DNA of 64,000 nt from UBA964 sp037444685 (GTDB taxonomy: Bacteria > Pseudomonadota > Gammaproteobacteria > Steroidobacterales > Steroidobacteraceae), in the NCBI GenBank assembly GCA_037444685.1, contig JBBILX010000003.1, positions 62,001 to 126,000 of the forward strand, written 5' to 3'. Shown piece after piece: positions 50,289 through 59,578 of this stretch. Each line of letters begins with the position of its first letter. Position 1 is the stretch's first letter. Below the pieces are notes generated by a model, which worked only from the letters and a program-made list of their open reading frames with translations, was not told the DNA's origin and searched no databases. A program made the position numbers and the translations under genes.

Positions 50289-51610
50289 TGATCGGAATCG
50301 TTCCCCTGCTGCTCGTAGTTGCCGGAGCGCTCGCGGTCACCTCGGCTGCAGACGCTGCATCCGCGTCGATTGCCGAGGAGCTCGCCGAGCGCGTCGACGC
50401 CGTGCAGCCGCGCATCATCGCCTGGCGCCGCGACTTCCATCAGCACCCGGAACTGTCGAACCGCGAGTTCCGCACCTCGAAGATCGTTGCCGACCACCTG
50501 CGCAGTCTCGGCCTGCCGGTCGAGACGGCAGTGGCGAAGACGGGCGTCGTGGCGCTGCTCGAGGGCCGCCTTCCGGGCCCGACGATCGCGCTGCGCGCCG
50601 ACATGGACGCGCTGCCGGTCACCGAGCAGACGGACCTGCCGTTCCGGTCGCGCATGACGACGACCTATCGCGGGGAAACCGTCGGCGTCATGCACGCCTG
50701 TGGACACGACGTGCACACGGCCGTGCTGATGGGCGTTGCCGAAGCGCTAGTGGCCATCCGCGAACGGCTGCCCGGCCGGATCGTGTTCATTTTCCAGCCG
50801 GCGGAAGAGGGCGCGCCAGCCGGCGAAGAGGGCGGCGCCGAGCTCATGCTCAAGGAGGGCCTGTTCGACCGCTACCGGCCGGAGGTGGCCTTCGGGCTGC
50901 ACGTGCACTCGACGCTGCGGACGGGGCAGATCGGCTACCGCTCCGGCCCGTTCATGGCTGGCTCGGACTCCTGGCGCATGCTCGTCAGGGGCAGGCAAAC
51001 GCATGGCGCACGACCGTGGAACGGCGTCGATCCGATCGTGACGGCCGCGCAGATCGTCAACGCCCTGCAGACCATCGTCAGCCGTCAGCTCGACATAGCC
51101 GCCAACCCCGCCGTCGTCACGGTCGGAGCGATCAAGGGCGGCATCCGCAACAACATCGTGCCCGACGAAGTCGAGATGATCGGCACGATCCGCAGCTTCG
51201 ATCCGGCGCAGCGGGCCGAGATCATCGCGCGGATGCGTCGGACCGCGGAGGGGATCGCCGCGGCGAACGGCGCGACGGTGAGTTTCGAGGTCGATCCCGG
51301 CGGCAACCCGGTCGTCGACAACCATCCCGAGCTGACGGCACGGATGCTGCCGGCACTGCGTCGCGTGGCGGGCGAGGGTAACGTGCGGCAGATCCCGTTG
51401 CAGACCGGTGCGGAAGACTTCGCGTTCTACGCGCGGCGCGTGCCGAGCCTGTTCTTCTGGGTCGGTATCACGCCGCCCGATCGCAATCCGCTCACCGCGC
51501 CGACCAACCACTCGCCGCTGTTCTACGTCGACGAGGACGGTATTCCGCTCGCCGCGCAGGCATTGGCCGCCGTCGCGATCGACTACCTTACTTCCGCAGC
51601 GCAGCGCTGA
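50285..51610 (+). CDS. M20-family amidohydrolase (hippurate/IAA-amino acid hydrolase-like), exported
   Basis: A 441-residue metallo-amidohydrolase. The N-terminus has a signal peptide (MMIGIVPLLLVVAGALAVTSAADA). The two-metal site is marked by MHACGHDVHTAVLMG, the Glu pair in FQPAEEGAPAGEEGG, and a later His in GLHVHSTL. The dimerisation domain and second lobe follow, ending in GAEDFAFYARRVPSLFFWVGI. Such enzymes cleave N-acyl amino acids, e.g. hippurate. Export to the periplasm is less usual but not rare. The ATG overlaps the TGA of the DHFR-like remnant. Confidence 0.92.
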   Translation: MMIGIVPLLLVVAGALAVTSAADAASASIAEELAERVDAVQPRIIAWRRDFHQHPELSNREFRTSKIVADHLRSLGLPVETAVAKTGVVALLEGRLPGPTIALRADMDALPVTEQTDLPFRSRMTTTYRGETVGVMHACGHDVHTAVLMGVAEALVAIRERLPGRIVFIFQPAEEGAPAGEEGGAELMLKEGLFDRYRPEVAFGLHVHSTLRTGQIGYRSGPFMAGSDSWRMLVRGRQTHGARPWNGVDPIVTAAQIVNALQTIVSRQLDIAANPAVVTVGAIKGGIRNNIVPDEVEMIGTIRSFDPAQRAEIIARMRRTAEGIAAANGATVSFEVDPGGNPVVDNHPELTARMLPALRRVAGEGNVRQIPLQTGAEDFAFYARRVPSLFFWVGITPPDRNPLTAPTNHSPLFYVDEDGIPLAAQALAAVAIDYLTSAAQR

Positions 51611-51657
51611 CCGGCAGCCGGCGGAAGCGGGCGGCCGCCATCCGCACTGAGTGACTT

Positions 51658-52425
51658 TCAGCCGTGCCGGTTCTCCGTATCGCTGCCAAATATCCGCGCG
51701 ATCTCCATAGGGAAGGGGAACACTATCGTCGAGCTGTTCTGCATGCCAATGGAGCTCAGCGTCGCGAGATAGCGAAGCTGCATGGCTGCCGGTGAGCGCG
51801 AGAGGATTCGGGCGGCCTGCAGAAGTTTCTGCGCGGCCTGTTCCTCGCCCTCGGCGTTGATCACCTTCGCGCGACGTTCACGCTCCGCCTCGGCCTGACG
51901 CGCCATGACGCGTACCATGCTCTCGCCGAGATCGATGTGCTTGAGCTCGACGTTCGCGACCTTGATTCCCCACGCGTCGGTCTGCTGATCGAGGATCGCC
52001 TGAATGTCACTGTTCATTTTGTCGCGTTCAGCGAGCAGTTCGTCGAGCTCGTGCTTACCGAGCACGGAGCGCAGCGTCGTCTGAGCCAGTTCACTGGTGG
52101 CCTGCTGATAGTTCTGCACCCGGATCACCGCCTTGTCGGGCTCGACGACGCGATAGTAGATCACGGCGTTGACCTTGACCGAGACATTGTCGCGCGAGAT
52201 CACGTCCTGGCTCGGCACGTCGAGCACGGCGACGCGCAAATCGACACGGGTCATCTGCTGGACGAACGGAACCAGCAGAATCAGTCCGGGCCCTTTGACT
52301 CCAGTGAACCGTCCGAGAGTGAAGACGACGCCGCGCTCATACTCGGGCAGGATGCGAATCGACATCCCGAGCAACACGAGCGCGAGCACGAGAAGGGGTG
52401 CATAGAGCACGAGATTAGACAACAT
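51658..52425 (-). CDS. SPFH-domain (slipin/stomatin-like) membrane protein
   Basis: A 255-residue slipin. Single N-terminal membrane helix (LSNLVLYAPLLVLALVLLGMSI), then the SPFH domain (ILPEYERGVVFTLGRFTGVKGPGLILLVPFVQQMTRVDLR, VPSQDVISRDNVSVKVNAVIYYRV) and a helical tail (ARQAEAERERRAKVINAEGEEQAAQKLLQ). It is a membrane scaffold protein. Start at Met 52425 is preferred; an earlier Met at 52440 is possible. Its start lies beside the stop of the NfeD-type gene, so the two are translated together, as in the conserved slipin-NfeD (STOPP) operons. Confidence 0.93.
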   Translation of the reverse strand: MLSNLVLYAPLLVLALVLLGMSIRILPEYERGVVFTLGRFTGVKGPGLILLVPFVQQMTRVDLRVAVLDVPSQDVISRDNVSVKVNAVIYYRVVEPDKAVIRVQNYQQATSELAQTTLRSVLGKHELDELLAERDKMNSDIQAILDQQTDAWGIKVANVELKHIDLGESMVRVMARQAEAERERRAKVINAEGEEQAAQKLLQAARILSRSPAAMQLRYLATLSSIGMQNSSTIVFPFPMEIARIFGSDTENRHG

Positions 52426-53902
52426 GGCCAGTCCTTCCATCCGGGTTCTCCTCGGCCGAAGCCGGTCCACCGGTTGCAAGCGGCGTGACCCGCAGACGCA
52501 ACCCGTCGACCGCAGTCACCAAAACCTGCTCTCCGACGCGCAGGCCGGCAGGGCCCTGCGCGGCCCAGCGTTCCCCCTCGACGAACACGTGTCCTGCCGT
52601 GTCGCGCCAATCCGTGACTTTTGCGGTTGCGCCGATCAACGTCTGTGTGCCCGTGGTCACCTGTCGGCGCCGTGATCGCAGTGCCAGCCGGCCGACCAGC
52701 ATCGCGAAAGCGAACCCTGCGATCGCGACGCTCGTGACCAGCGGAACCGACACCTGCATGCCGGGTACCTCGGTATCGAACAACACGATCGCGCCGAGAA
52801 CGAAAGCGACGACGCCACCGATGCCGAGCACGCCAATCGACGGCGTGAATGCCTCGGCGATCATCAGCCCAATCCCCAGAACGAGCAATGCCGCGCCAGC
52901 AAACGTCACCGACAAAGCCGACAGCGCGTAGAGGCCCACCAGCAGACTGATTGCTCCTATGGTTCCTGGCACGAGTGCACCGGGATTCATGAACTCGAAG
53001 AAAAGACCGTAGACGCCGACCAGAATCAGGATCAGCGCCAGATTGGGATTCGTGATCGTCGTCAGCAACCGCGTCCGCCAGTCGGGATCGAGACGGCTCA
53101 CGACGAGATCGCGCGTGTCGAGTCGCACGCGGGTGCTCCCGCCGAGCGTGACCTCGCGTCCGTGTGCCTGGGCCAGCAGATCTTCGAGCGAGACCGCGAC
53201 GATATCGACGACATTGCGTTCGAGAGCCTCGCGGGCCGGCAGGCTGGCTGCCATGCGCACGGACGCCTCCGCCCAGTCGGCATTACGGCCGCGTAGCTCC
53301 GCCAGCGAGCGAATATAGGCGACGGCATCGTTGAGCAGCTTCGACTCCATCGCCATGCCGCGCGGCGCTGCCTCGCGGTCGCGGGATGGCGGATCCTGCG
53401 TTGGCGCACTGCCGGATCCCTCGGGCGGTCTGTCGGTTGCCGAGGGTTCGCGCGCGCGTCCTGGCAGCGGGGTCTCGCCGCCGATCTGGACCGGGGTGGC
53501 GGCGCCGAGATTCGTGCCCGGAGCCATGGCGGCGACATGGCTGGCGTAGAGCATGTAGGTGCCGGCGCTCGCCGCGCGGGCACCACTCGGGGCGACATAG
53601 GTGACGACCGGCACGGGCGAGGCGATGATCGCACGGATCATTTCGCGCATCGACGTATCGAGGCCACCCGGCGTATCGAGTTGCAGCACGACGACTGCCG
53701 CGCCTTGACCGCGCGCGGAATCGAGCCCGCGATTGAAGTAGTCGGCGCTGGCGGGGCCGATGGGTCCGTCGATGGTCAACACGAGGGCTGTGCGCCCCGC
53801 ATCTTCTGGCAGGGTCGGCCAAGCGCCCGCGAGCAGCGTGAGAAGCGCGAGGGCTTGCGCCCTACGGCCGGACTGCCTCGTAGCCAATACGCGACCGCCC
53901 AT
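52415..53902 (-). CDS. NfeD-family membrane-bound ClpP-class serine protease
   Basis: A 495-residue protein of the long NfeD (1510-N type) family, partner of slipins. After a signal peptide (QALALLTLLAGAWP), a ClpP-like protease domain contains LQLDTPGGLDTSMREMIRAI, with the catalytic Ser in PSGARAASAGTYML and the Lys in the following helix (LNDAVAYIRSLAELRGRN). A flexible Pro-rich insertion separates the halves (about residues 145-175). Then four membrane helices (for example LALILILVGVYGLFFEFMNPG) and a C-terminal NfeD OB-fold (GATAKVTDWRDTAGHVFVEGERW). It starts at the Met at 53902. Confidence 0.93.
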   Translation of the reverse strand: MGGRVLATRQSGRRAQALALLTLLAGAWPTLPEDAGRTALVLTIDGPIGPASADYFNRGLDSARGQGAAVVVLQLDTPGGLDTSMREMIRAIIASPVPVVTYVAPSGARAASAGTYMLYASHVAAMAPGTNLGAATPVQIGGETPLPGRAREPSATDRPPEGSGSAPTQDPPSRDREAAPRGMAMESKLLNDAVAYIRSLAELRGRNADWAEASVRMAASLPAREALERNVVDIVAVSLEDLLAQAHGREVTLGGSTRVRLDTRDLVVSRLDPDWRTRLLTTITNPNLALILILVGVYGLFFEFMNPGALVPGTIGAISLLVGLYALSALSVTFAGAALLVLGIGLMIAEAFTPSIGVLGIGGVVAFVLGAIVLFDTEVPGMQVSVPLVTSVAIAGFAFAMLVGRLALRSRRRQVTTGTQTLIGATAKVTDWRDTAGHVFVEGERWAAQGPAGLRVGEQVLVTAVDGLRLRVTPLATGGPASAEENPDGRTGHVV

Positions 53903-53993
53903 GGCCCGATGGTATGCGCTCCCGCCAGCCTTGTCAGTACGGTGCGCAAGTGGCCTCGAGGCGGCGCGCTGTTCGCCGTAGCGATCGATGCCC

Positions 53994-56150
53994 TCAGGTC
54001 CGCAACGCAGCCTGGATCGGGAGCCGGCGGATGCGGCGCCCGGTGGCGGCGAAGATCGCGTTGCAGACCGCGGGCGCAATCGGCGGCGTGCCCGGCTCGC
54101 CGATGCCGCCGATCGGTCCGTCGCTCGGCACGATGTGCACGTCGATCGCGGGCGCCTCCGACTGACGCAGGATCGGATAGGTGTCGAAGTTGGACTGCTG
54201 CGGCACGCCGTTCTCGAGCGTGATCTCGCCATAAAGTGCCGCGGAGAGCCCGTACAGAATGCCACTCTGCATCTGCGCAACGACCTGATCCGGGTTGACC
54301 GCGAGGCCGCAGTCCACGGCGCAGGTCACGCGATGCACGCGCACGGCGCTTCCTTCGACCGACACCTCGGCGACCTGCGCGACGATGCTGTCGAAACTCT
54401 CCTGCAGCGCGATGCCGCGTGCCCGCCCGGCCGGCAGCGGCTGCCCCCAACCGGACTCCGCGATGGCCTTGTCGAGCACCGCGAGATGGCGTGGCTTGCC
54501 GGCGAGCAGCGCGCGACGCAGCTCGACCGGATCGCGGCCACCGACTGCGGCAAGCTCGTCGAGCGCCGAGTTGGTCACGAAACCGTTGATCGAGTGACCG
54601 ACCGAGCGCCACCAGAGGATCGGCACGGGTTCGCCGGTGTTGTGCACCTCGGCACGCAGGTTCTCGATCGCGTAGGGCATGTTGGCCGAGCCCTCGAGCG
54701 TCGTCGGATCGATGCCGTCCTTGACGACGAAGGGCGCGAAGATCGACTGCGCGAGCACGGGTTTGCTGACGGCCGTGTGCACGTAGGCGATCGGCAGACC
54801 CATCGCGTCGATGCCGGCGCGAATGCGGTTGAGGCTGAACGGCCGGTAGTAGCCGCCGCGCATGTCGTCCTCGCGCGTCCAGACCGTCTTCACGGGCTTG
54901 CCAACGCCATTGGCGACGTGCACCGCCTCGACCGTGAAGTCCGAGGCGGTGCTCGCGCGGCGCCCGAAGCCGCCGCCGAGGAACTGCGTGTGCAGCCTGA
55001 TCCTCGCGGCATCGATGCCGAGGGCCTTGGTGACGAACAACACGTCCTGGGACTGGTTCTGCGTTCCGACCCAGATCTCGCAGCCGTCGTCGCGGACGTG
55101 CGCGACACAGTTGAGCGGCTCCATGCACGCATGCGCGAGGTAGGGTAGCTCGTATTCGACGTCGATCGTCCGCGCTGCCCGACGCAACGCCGCGATTGCG
55201 TCGCCGCGGTTCAGCGCAACGAGTCCGGGCTGACGCGCGAGCGCACGCCACTCGGCGCGCTGGGTCTCCGTCGACAGCGTGGCGCCCGGACCCGCTTCCC
55301 ACTCGACGCGCAGCGCCTCGCGGCCGCGCAGCGCCGCCCACGTGTGTCGCGCGATCACGGCGACGCCGCTCGGGATCTGCTTGACCTCGACGACACCGGG
55401 AACGGCGAGTGCGGCCGTCGCATCGAAACTCGCGACCCGGCCACCAAACACCGGCGGGCGGGCGACGACTGCGGTCAGCATGTCCGGCAGGTCGACGTCG
55501 AGCCCGAAGCGCGCGCGTCCGGTGACCTTGTCGAGCCCGTCGAGCCGCTTCTGCGGCCGCCCGATCCAGCGGAACCGGTCGCGCGACTTCAGCGGCGGCG
55601 GAGTCGACGGGGCCGGCAGTGTCGAGGCGAGCTCGGCGAGCGAACCGTAGGTCGCGCGGCGCGACCCGTCCGTGACGACGCCGTCGTCGGTGCGCAGCGT
55701 GGACGCTTCCACACCCCATTGCCGGGCCGCCGCGGCGATCAGCATGTGCCGCGCGAGCGCGCCGGCCGCACGGAGCGCATCGAAAGTCGAAAGCGTGCTG
55801 TTGCTGCCGCCCGTGAACTGCATGCGCAACGTGGGGTGATTGAACGCCGGATCGACCGGCGCGAACTCGACGCGCAGCCGCTTCGGATCGAAATCGAGTT
55901 CCTCGGCGAGCGCCATAGGCAGGCCGGTGTAGACGCCTTGTCCCATCTCCGACTTGCCGATGATCACCGTCACCACTTCGTCGCTCGCGATGCGCACGAA
56001 CGCATGCGGCTGGAAATCCGCCGCGGGGCGCGGATCGCGAAGGATCCTTGGCACGAGCTGGATCCCGGCCGCGGTGCCGGCGGCGATGACGCCGATGCCG
56101 ATCAGGAAGTGGCGACGGCTCGTCGCCGGGCCCTGCAATTCAGCCGCCAT
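53994..56150 (-). CDS. Molybdenum hydroxylase large subunit (isoquinoline 1-oxidoreductase beta-like)
   Basis: A 718-residue molybdopterin-cytosine-dinucleotide-type oxidoreductase of the IorB group, which oxidises N-heterocycles or aldehydes. The Tat-like leader (TSRRHFLIGIGVIAAGTAAG) suggests export. Conserved segments are VTVIIGKSEMGQGVYTGLPMALAEELD, MEPLNCVAHVRDDGCEIWVGTQNQSQDV and FLGGGFGRRASTASDFT, which bind Moco, and HEGE-like PVPILWWRSVGHS. Its partner gene lies three bases upstream on the same strand. The electron acceptor is probably a cytochrome, not NAD, as there is no FAD subunit. Confidence 0.92.
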   Translation of the reverse strand: MAAELQGPATSRRHFLIGIGVIAAGTAAGIQLVPRILRDPRPAADFQPHAFVRIASDEVVTVIIGKSEMGQGVYTGLPMALAEELDFDPKRLRVEFAPVDPAFNHPTLRMQFTGGSNSTLSTFDALRAAGALARHMLIAAAARQWGVEASTLRTDDGVVTDGSRRATYGSLAELASTLPAPSTPPPLKSRDRFRWIGRPQKRLDGLDKVTGRARFGLDVDLPDMLTAVVARPPVFGGRVASFDATAALAVPGVVEVKQIPSGVAVIARHTWAALRGREALRVEWEAGPGATLSTETQRAEWRALARQPGLVALNRGDAIAALRRAARTIDVEYELPYLAHACMEPLNCVAHVRDDGCEIWVGTQNQSQDVLFVTKALGIDAARIRLHTQFLGGGFGRRASTASDFTVEAVHVANGVGKPVKTVWTREDDMRGGYYRPFSLNRIRAGIDAMGLPIAYVHTAVSKPVLAQSIFAPFVVKDGIDPTTLEGSANMPYAIENLRAEVHNTGEPVPILWWRSVGHSINGFVTNSALDELAAVGGRDPVELRRALLAGKPRHLAVLDKAIAESGWGQPLPAGRARGIALQESFDSIVAQVAEVSVEGSAVRVHRVTCAVDCGLAVNPDQVVAQMQSGILYGLSAALYGEITLENGVPQQSNFDTYPILRQSEAPAIDVHIVPSDGPIGGIGEPGTPPIAPAVCNAIFAATGRRIRRLPIQAALRT

Positions 56151-56153
56151 GGT

Positions 56154-56624
56154 TCAGACCTCGCCCCGCTTGAGCGCCGCGGCGCGCTTCACCGCGGCAC
56201 GGATGCGTGGATAGGTGCCACAGCGGCAGAGGTTGCCATCCATCGCGGCGTCGATGTCGGCGTCGCTCGGGTCCGGATTGCGCTCGATGAGCGCCGCCGC
56301 GGCCATGATCTGCCCCGACTGGCAGTAGCCGCACTGGACGACGTCGAGCTCGAGCCAGGCTCGCTGGACCGGATGGCTCGCGTCGCCCGACAGACCTTCG
56401 ATGGTCGTGATGCGCGCAGCGCCGATGCTCGATACCGGTGTCACGCAGGCGCGGATCGGCTCGCCGTCCAGATGGACGGTGCAGGCACCGCAGAGCGCCG
56501 CCCCGCAGCCGTACTTCGTGCCGGTGAGCTTGAGCAGGTCGCGCAACGCCCAGAGCAGAGGCATGTCGGGGTCGGCGTCGATCTCGCGCGTCTGTCCATT
56601 GACGTTCAGGGCAATCACGATCAA
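56154..56624 (-). CDS. Molybdenum hydroxylase small subunit, two 2Fe-2S clusters (IorA-like)
   Basis: A 156-residue iron-sulfur subunit. The plant-type ferredoxin site is in YGCGAALCGACTVHLDG (three Cys, with a fourth in RACVTP), and the second cluster is in QCGYCQSGQI and NLCRCGTYPRI. The length and motifs match the IorA/CoxS family. It passes electrons from the molybdenum site of the large subunit. It starts at an ATG about 120 bases from the divergent nuclease gene. The pair forms a standard two-gene operon without accessory genes. Confidence 0.94.
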   Translation of the reverse strand: MIVIALNVNGQTREIDADPDMPLLWALRDLLKLTGTKYGCGAALCGACTVHLDGEPIRACVTPVSSIGAARITTIEGLSGDASHPVQRAWLELDVVQCGYCQSGQIMAAAALIERNPDPSDADIDAAMDGNLCRCGTYPRIRAAVKRAAALKRGEV

Positions 56625-56743
56625 ATCCTTTTAAGCTAGCGGTCGGGCGCGGCCGAGCCACGGATAGTACGGGCCATCCGGCCACCAGGGAAGCGCCGCG
56701 ATCCGCGGAACTTCGCCTGTCTGATCCGGATTCGGGAGTCTCG

Positions 56744-58186
56744 ATGGAACTGGAGTTTTTCGGCGCCGCGGGCGAGGTCACAGGGTCCTGCCACGTGTTG
56801 CGGGTCGCAGGCAGGGAGGTGCTGCTCGACTGCGGCCTCGTGCAAGGCAACCCCGACGCCTACGAGCGCAACCGCGAGCCCTTTCCGTTCGAGGTCCAGG
56901 CGCTCGACGCGGTGATCCTGAGCCATACCCATGTCGATCACTGCGGCCGGCTGCCGCTGCTCGTCAAGCGTGGCTATCGCGGCCCGATTCATACCAACTC
57001 CGCCTGTGCCGACCTGTTACCCGTCCTGCTGCGCGACTCGGCCCAACTGGCCGCGCGTGACGCCGAGCGCAGCAATCGCTGGCGCGACCCGAAATTGCCG
57101 CCCGTGCGTCCTCTCTACGACCTCGACGACGTCGAGCGGACCCTGGACCTCGTCGAGCGCCTGCCCTATGACCGGGTTCGGCGTCTGCTGCCCGGCGTCC
57201 ACGTTCGCGTGCGCGACGCCGGTCACATCATGGGATCGTCGAGCCTGGAACTCTGGCTCAAGGAACGGGGCGTGCGCCGCAAGCTCGTCTTCAGTGGCGA
57301 TCTGGGGCAGTACGGGTCGCCCATCCTGCAGGATCCCCACCGCTTCGAGACGGCCGACATCGTTCTGATCGAGTCGACCTACGGCGACCGTCTGCACCGT
57401 GATCGTGAGGCGACCGAGATCGAGTTCGGCGAGATCCTCGCGGCTGCCGCCCGCGATGGCGGCAACGTCATCATCCCGGCTTTCGCGATCGGCCGCAGCC
57501 AGGAGGTGCTGTACATGCTCGGAGAGAACTTCGATCGGTGGCACGTCGACCGTTGGCAGATCTTCCTCGACAGCCCGATGGCGATCGAGGCGAGCCGCGT
57601 CTACTGGAAGCACGTGGACCGCATGGACTCCGACGCGCGGCACCTGCGCGCCTCGTTCCGCGACATGCCGCCCCTGCCGAACCTCACGCTTTGCCGGACT
57701 GCGGAGGAGTCGCAGCGCATCAACCGGATCCGCGGCGGCGCGCTGATCATCGCCGGCAGCGGCATGTGCAATGGTGGCCGCGTGCTGCACCACCTGAAGC
57801 ACAACATCGAGCGCGAGGAATGTCACGTCGTCATCACGGGTTTCCAGGCCCCCGGGACCCTCGGCCGGGCCCTCGTCGACCGGCATCCGACCGTTCGCAT
57901 ACACGGCGAGTCCCTCCGCGTGGCGGCCAAGGTCCATACGCTCGGTGGCCTTTCGGCACACGGCGATCAGGATGACCTGCTGCGATGGTTTGGATCGTTC
58001 CAGCCGACACCACCGGTGTATCTCGTGCACGGCGAGGAACGCGGCGCGACCGGGCTCGCGCGCAGACTCGCGGAGCGGGGAGCCGACGCGCACTTGACGC
58101 GCCCGGGGCTGCGCGTCGACCTCGCGGCACTACCCGCACTGGCGGACGATCATCCGAATTCCGAAGCTGCCGCCAAGGAGGTATAG
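56744..58186 (+). CDS. Beta-CASP metallo-beta-lactamase RNase-like protein
   Basis: A 480-residue nuclease-like protein of the beta-CASP group. Zinc-binding motifs are SHTHVDHCGRLPLL (HxHxDH), DAGHIMGSSSLEL, and FSGDLGQYG; the beta-CASP motifs are PAFAIGRSQE, IAGSGMCNGGRVLHHL and HTLGGLSAHGDQDDLLRW. The plan matches YsH1/YmfA-type RNA-processing enzymes of proteobacteria. Probably acts on RNA. The start ATG 56744 is at the usual beginning (MELEFFGAAGEVTGSCH). The next gene follows after four bases. Confidence 0.93.
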   Translation: MELEFFGAAGEVTGSCHVLRVAGREVLLDCGLVQGNPDAYERNREPFPFEVQALDAVILSHTHVDHCGRLPLLVKRGYRGPIHTNSACADLLPVLLRDSAQLAARDAERSNRWRDPKLPPVRPLYDLDDVERTLDLVERLPYDRVRRLLPGVHVRVRDAGHIMGSSSLELWLKERGVRRKLVFSGDLGQYGSPILQDPHRFETADIVLIESTYGDRLHRDREATEIEFGEILAAAARDGGNVIIPAFAIGRSQEVLYMLGENFDRWHVDRWQIFLDSPMAIEASRVYWKHVDRMDSDARHLRASFRDMPPLPNLTLCRTAEESQRINRIRGGALIIAGSGMCNGGRVLHHLKHNIEREECHVVITGFQAPGTLGRALVDRHPTVRIHGESLRVAAKVHTLGGLSAHGDQDDLLRWFGSFQPTPPVYLVHGEERGATGLARRLAERGADAHLTRPGLRVDLAALPALADDHPNSEAAAKEV

Positions 58187-58189
58187 CCG

Positions 58190-59578
58190 ATGACATCACA
58201 GGCGACCGAGCCGACAGCCCTGCAGCGCGCGATGTCCCGTTACGTGAGGATCGAGGCGCGGGAGACCGCGACGGTCATCGTCGCGTTCTTTCTCTTCTTC
58301 TTCGTGCTCGGTAGCTACTTCGCGGTGCGTCCGGTACGCGAAACGATCGCGACCGTCCTCGGCCGCGAACGCGTCGCCGATCTGTGGCTGTACACGGCGC
58401 TGTTCTCGATCCTGATCGTGCCCGTTTACGGCTGGCTGGTCGGTCGCGTGCGGCGCAGCCTGCTGCTGCCGTGGATCTACGCCTTCGTGGCGATCGTACT
58501 GGTGCTGATCGGCTTCTCGCTGTCGGTGGATCCGGAGAACACGGCCGTCGGCGCGTTCTTCTACGTCTGGATCAGCGTGCTGAATCTCATGCTGGTCTCG
58601 GTCTTCTGGAGCTTCCTGCTCGAGATCTTTTCGAGCGAGCAGACCAAGCGGCTGTTCGGGTTCATCGCCGCGGGCGGCACCGCTGGCGCTCTGGTCGGCC
58701 CGCTCGCCACGCGGCTCGTCGTCGACGCGATCGGCAATCCCGGCGTGCTCTACATGGGGGCGGGTGGCTTCGTCGGCGCGATCTTCTGCCAGCGCATCCT
58801 GCTCGGGATCTGGGCACGGGAGCGCAGCGCACTCGCGGCCGTGGCCGCTGGCGAAGCGGCGCGCGACGCCGCGCGACCGCCCGTCGTCGCCAGGGACGAC
58901 AAGGGCCTTGGCGGCAATCCGCTCGCCGGGCTCGCCATCGTGTTCCGTTCGCCTTACCTGCTCGGCATCGCGCTGTTCGTGACGCTGCTGTCGTCGGTCA
59001 ACACTTTCCTCTACTTCGAGCAGTTGCGGATCGTCGAGGAGACGTTCAGCGACCGGGCGCGCCGCACGGAGGTCTTCGCCAACATCGACATCATCGTCCA
59101 GACGCTGACCATCCTCTCGCAGGTGTTCGTAACGGGCAGGATCGCATCCAGACTCGGCGTGCGCATGCTGCTGACGATGGTACCGGTCGTGATGATCGGC
59201 GCCTTCCTCGTGCTGGCCGCGTTCAACACCTTCGCGGTGATCGCCGTTGCACTCGTCGCGCGCCGCTGGGGTGAGTACGCATTCATCCGCCCTGGCCGCG
59301 AGATGCTGTTCGGCACCCTCGACACCGAGACGAAGTACAAGGCCAAGAATTTCATCGATGTGCCGGTCTATCGCGCCGCGGACTACGTGGGCGCTCAGGC
59401 AAAGACTGCCATCGAGGTCGCAGGCGTCTCGGCGGCAGGTGCTGCAGTCGTCGGTGCAGGGCTCGCGGCCGCGTGGGCGCTCAACGGCTGGTGGCTGGGC
59501 CGCTCGCACGATCGCGGGGCCGCCGCGGGTGCAAAGGCCACTCAGGCGGCGGCGACGCGCGCGGAGAGCGCCTCGTAG
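58190..59578 (+). CDS. ATP/ADP-carrier-like (Npt) family transporter
   Basis: A 462-residue polytopic protein with about twelve helices. The sequence, including FLFFFVLGSYFAVRPVRETIA and SVFWSFLLEIFSSEQTKRLFGFIAAGGTAGALVGP, then VPVYRAADYVGAQAKTAIEV, resembles the NTP/NDP translocase (Tlc/Npt) superfamily, related to MFS, which in obligate intracellular bacteria imports host ATP. Free-living bacteria carry distant, uncharacterised versions. The gene lies four bases downstream of the beta-CASP gene. Its C-terminus (residues 440-462) is Ala-rich and its 3' end overlaps the convergent kinase gene by 37 bases. Confidence 0.85.
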   Translation: MTSQATEPTALQRAMSRYVRIEARETATVIVAFFLFFFVLGSYFAVRPVRETIATVLGRERVADLWLYTALFSILIVPVYGWLVGRVRRSLLLPWIYAFVAIVLVLIGFSLSVDPENTAVGAFFYVWISVLNLMLVSVFWSFLLEIFSSEQTKRLFGFIAAGGTAGALVGPLATRLVVDAIGNPGVLYMGAGGFVGAIFCQRILLGIWARERSALAAVAAGEAARDAARPPVVARDDKGLGGNPLAGLAIVFRSPYLLGIALFVTLLSSVNTFLYFEQLRIVEETFSDRARRTEVFANIDIIVQTLTILSQVFVTGRIASRLGVRMLLTMVPVVMIGAFLVLAAFNTFAVIAVALVARRWGEYAFIRPGREMLFGTLDTETKYKAKNFIDVPVYRAADYVGAQAKTAIEVAGVSAAGAAVVGAGLAAAWALNGWWLGRSHDRGAAAGAKATQAAATRAESAS

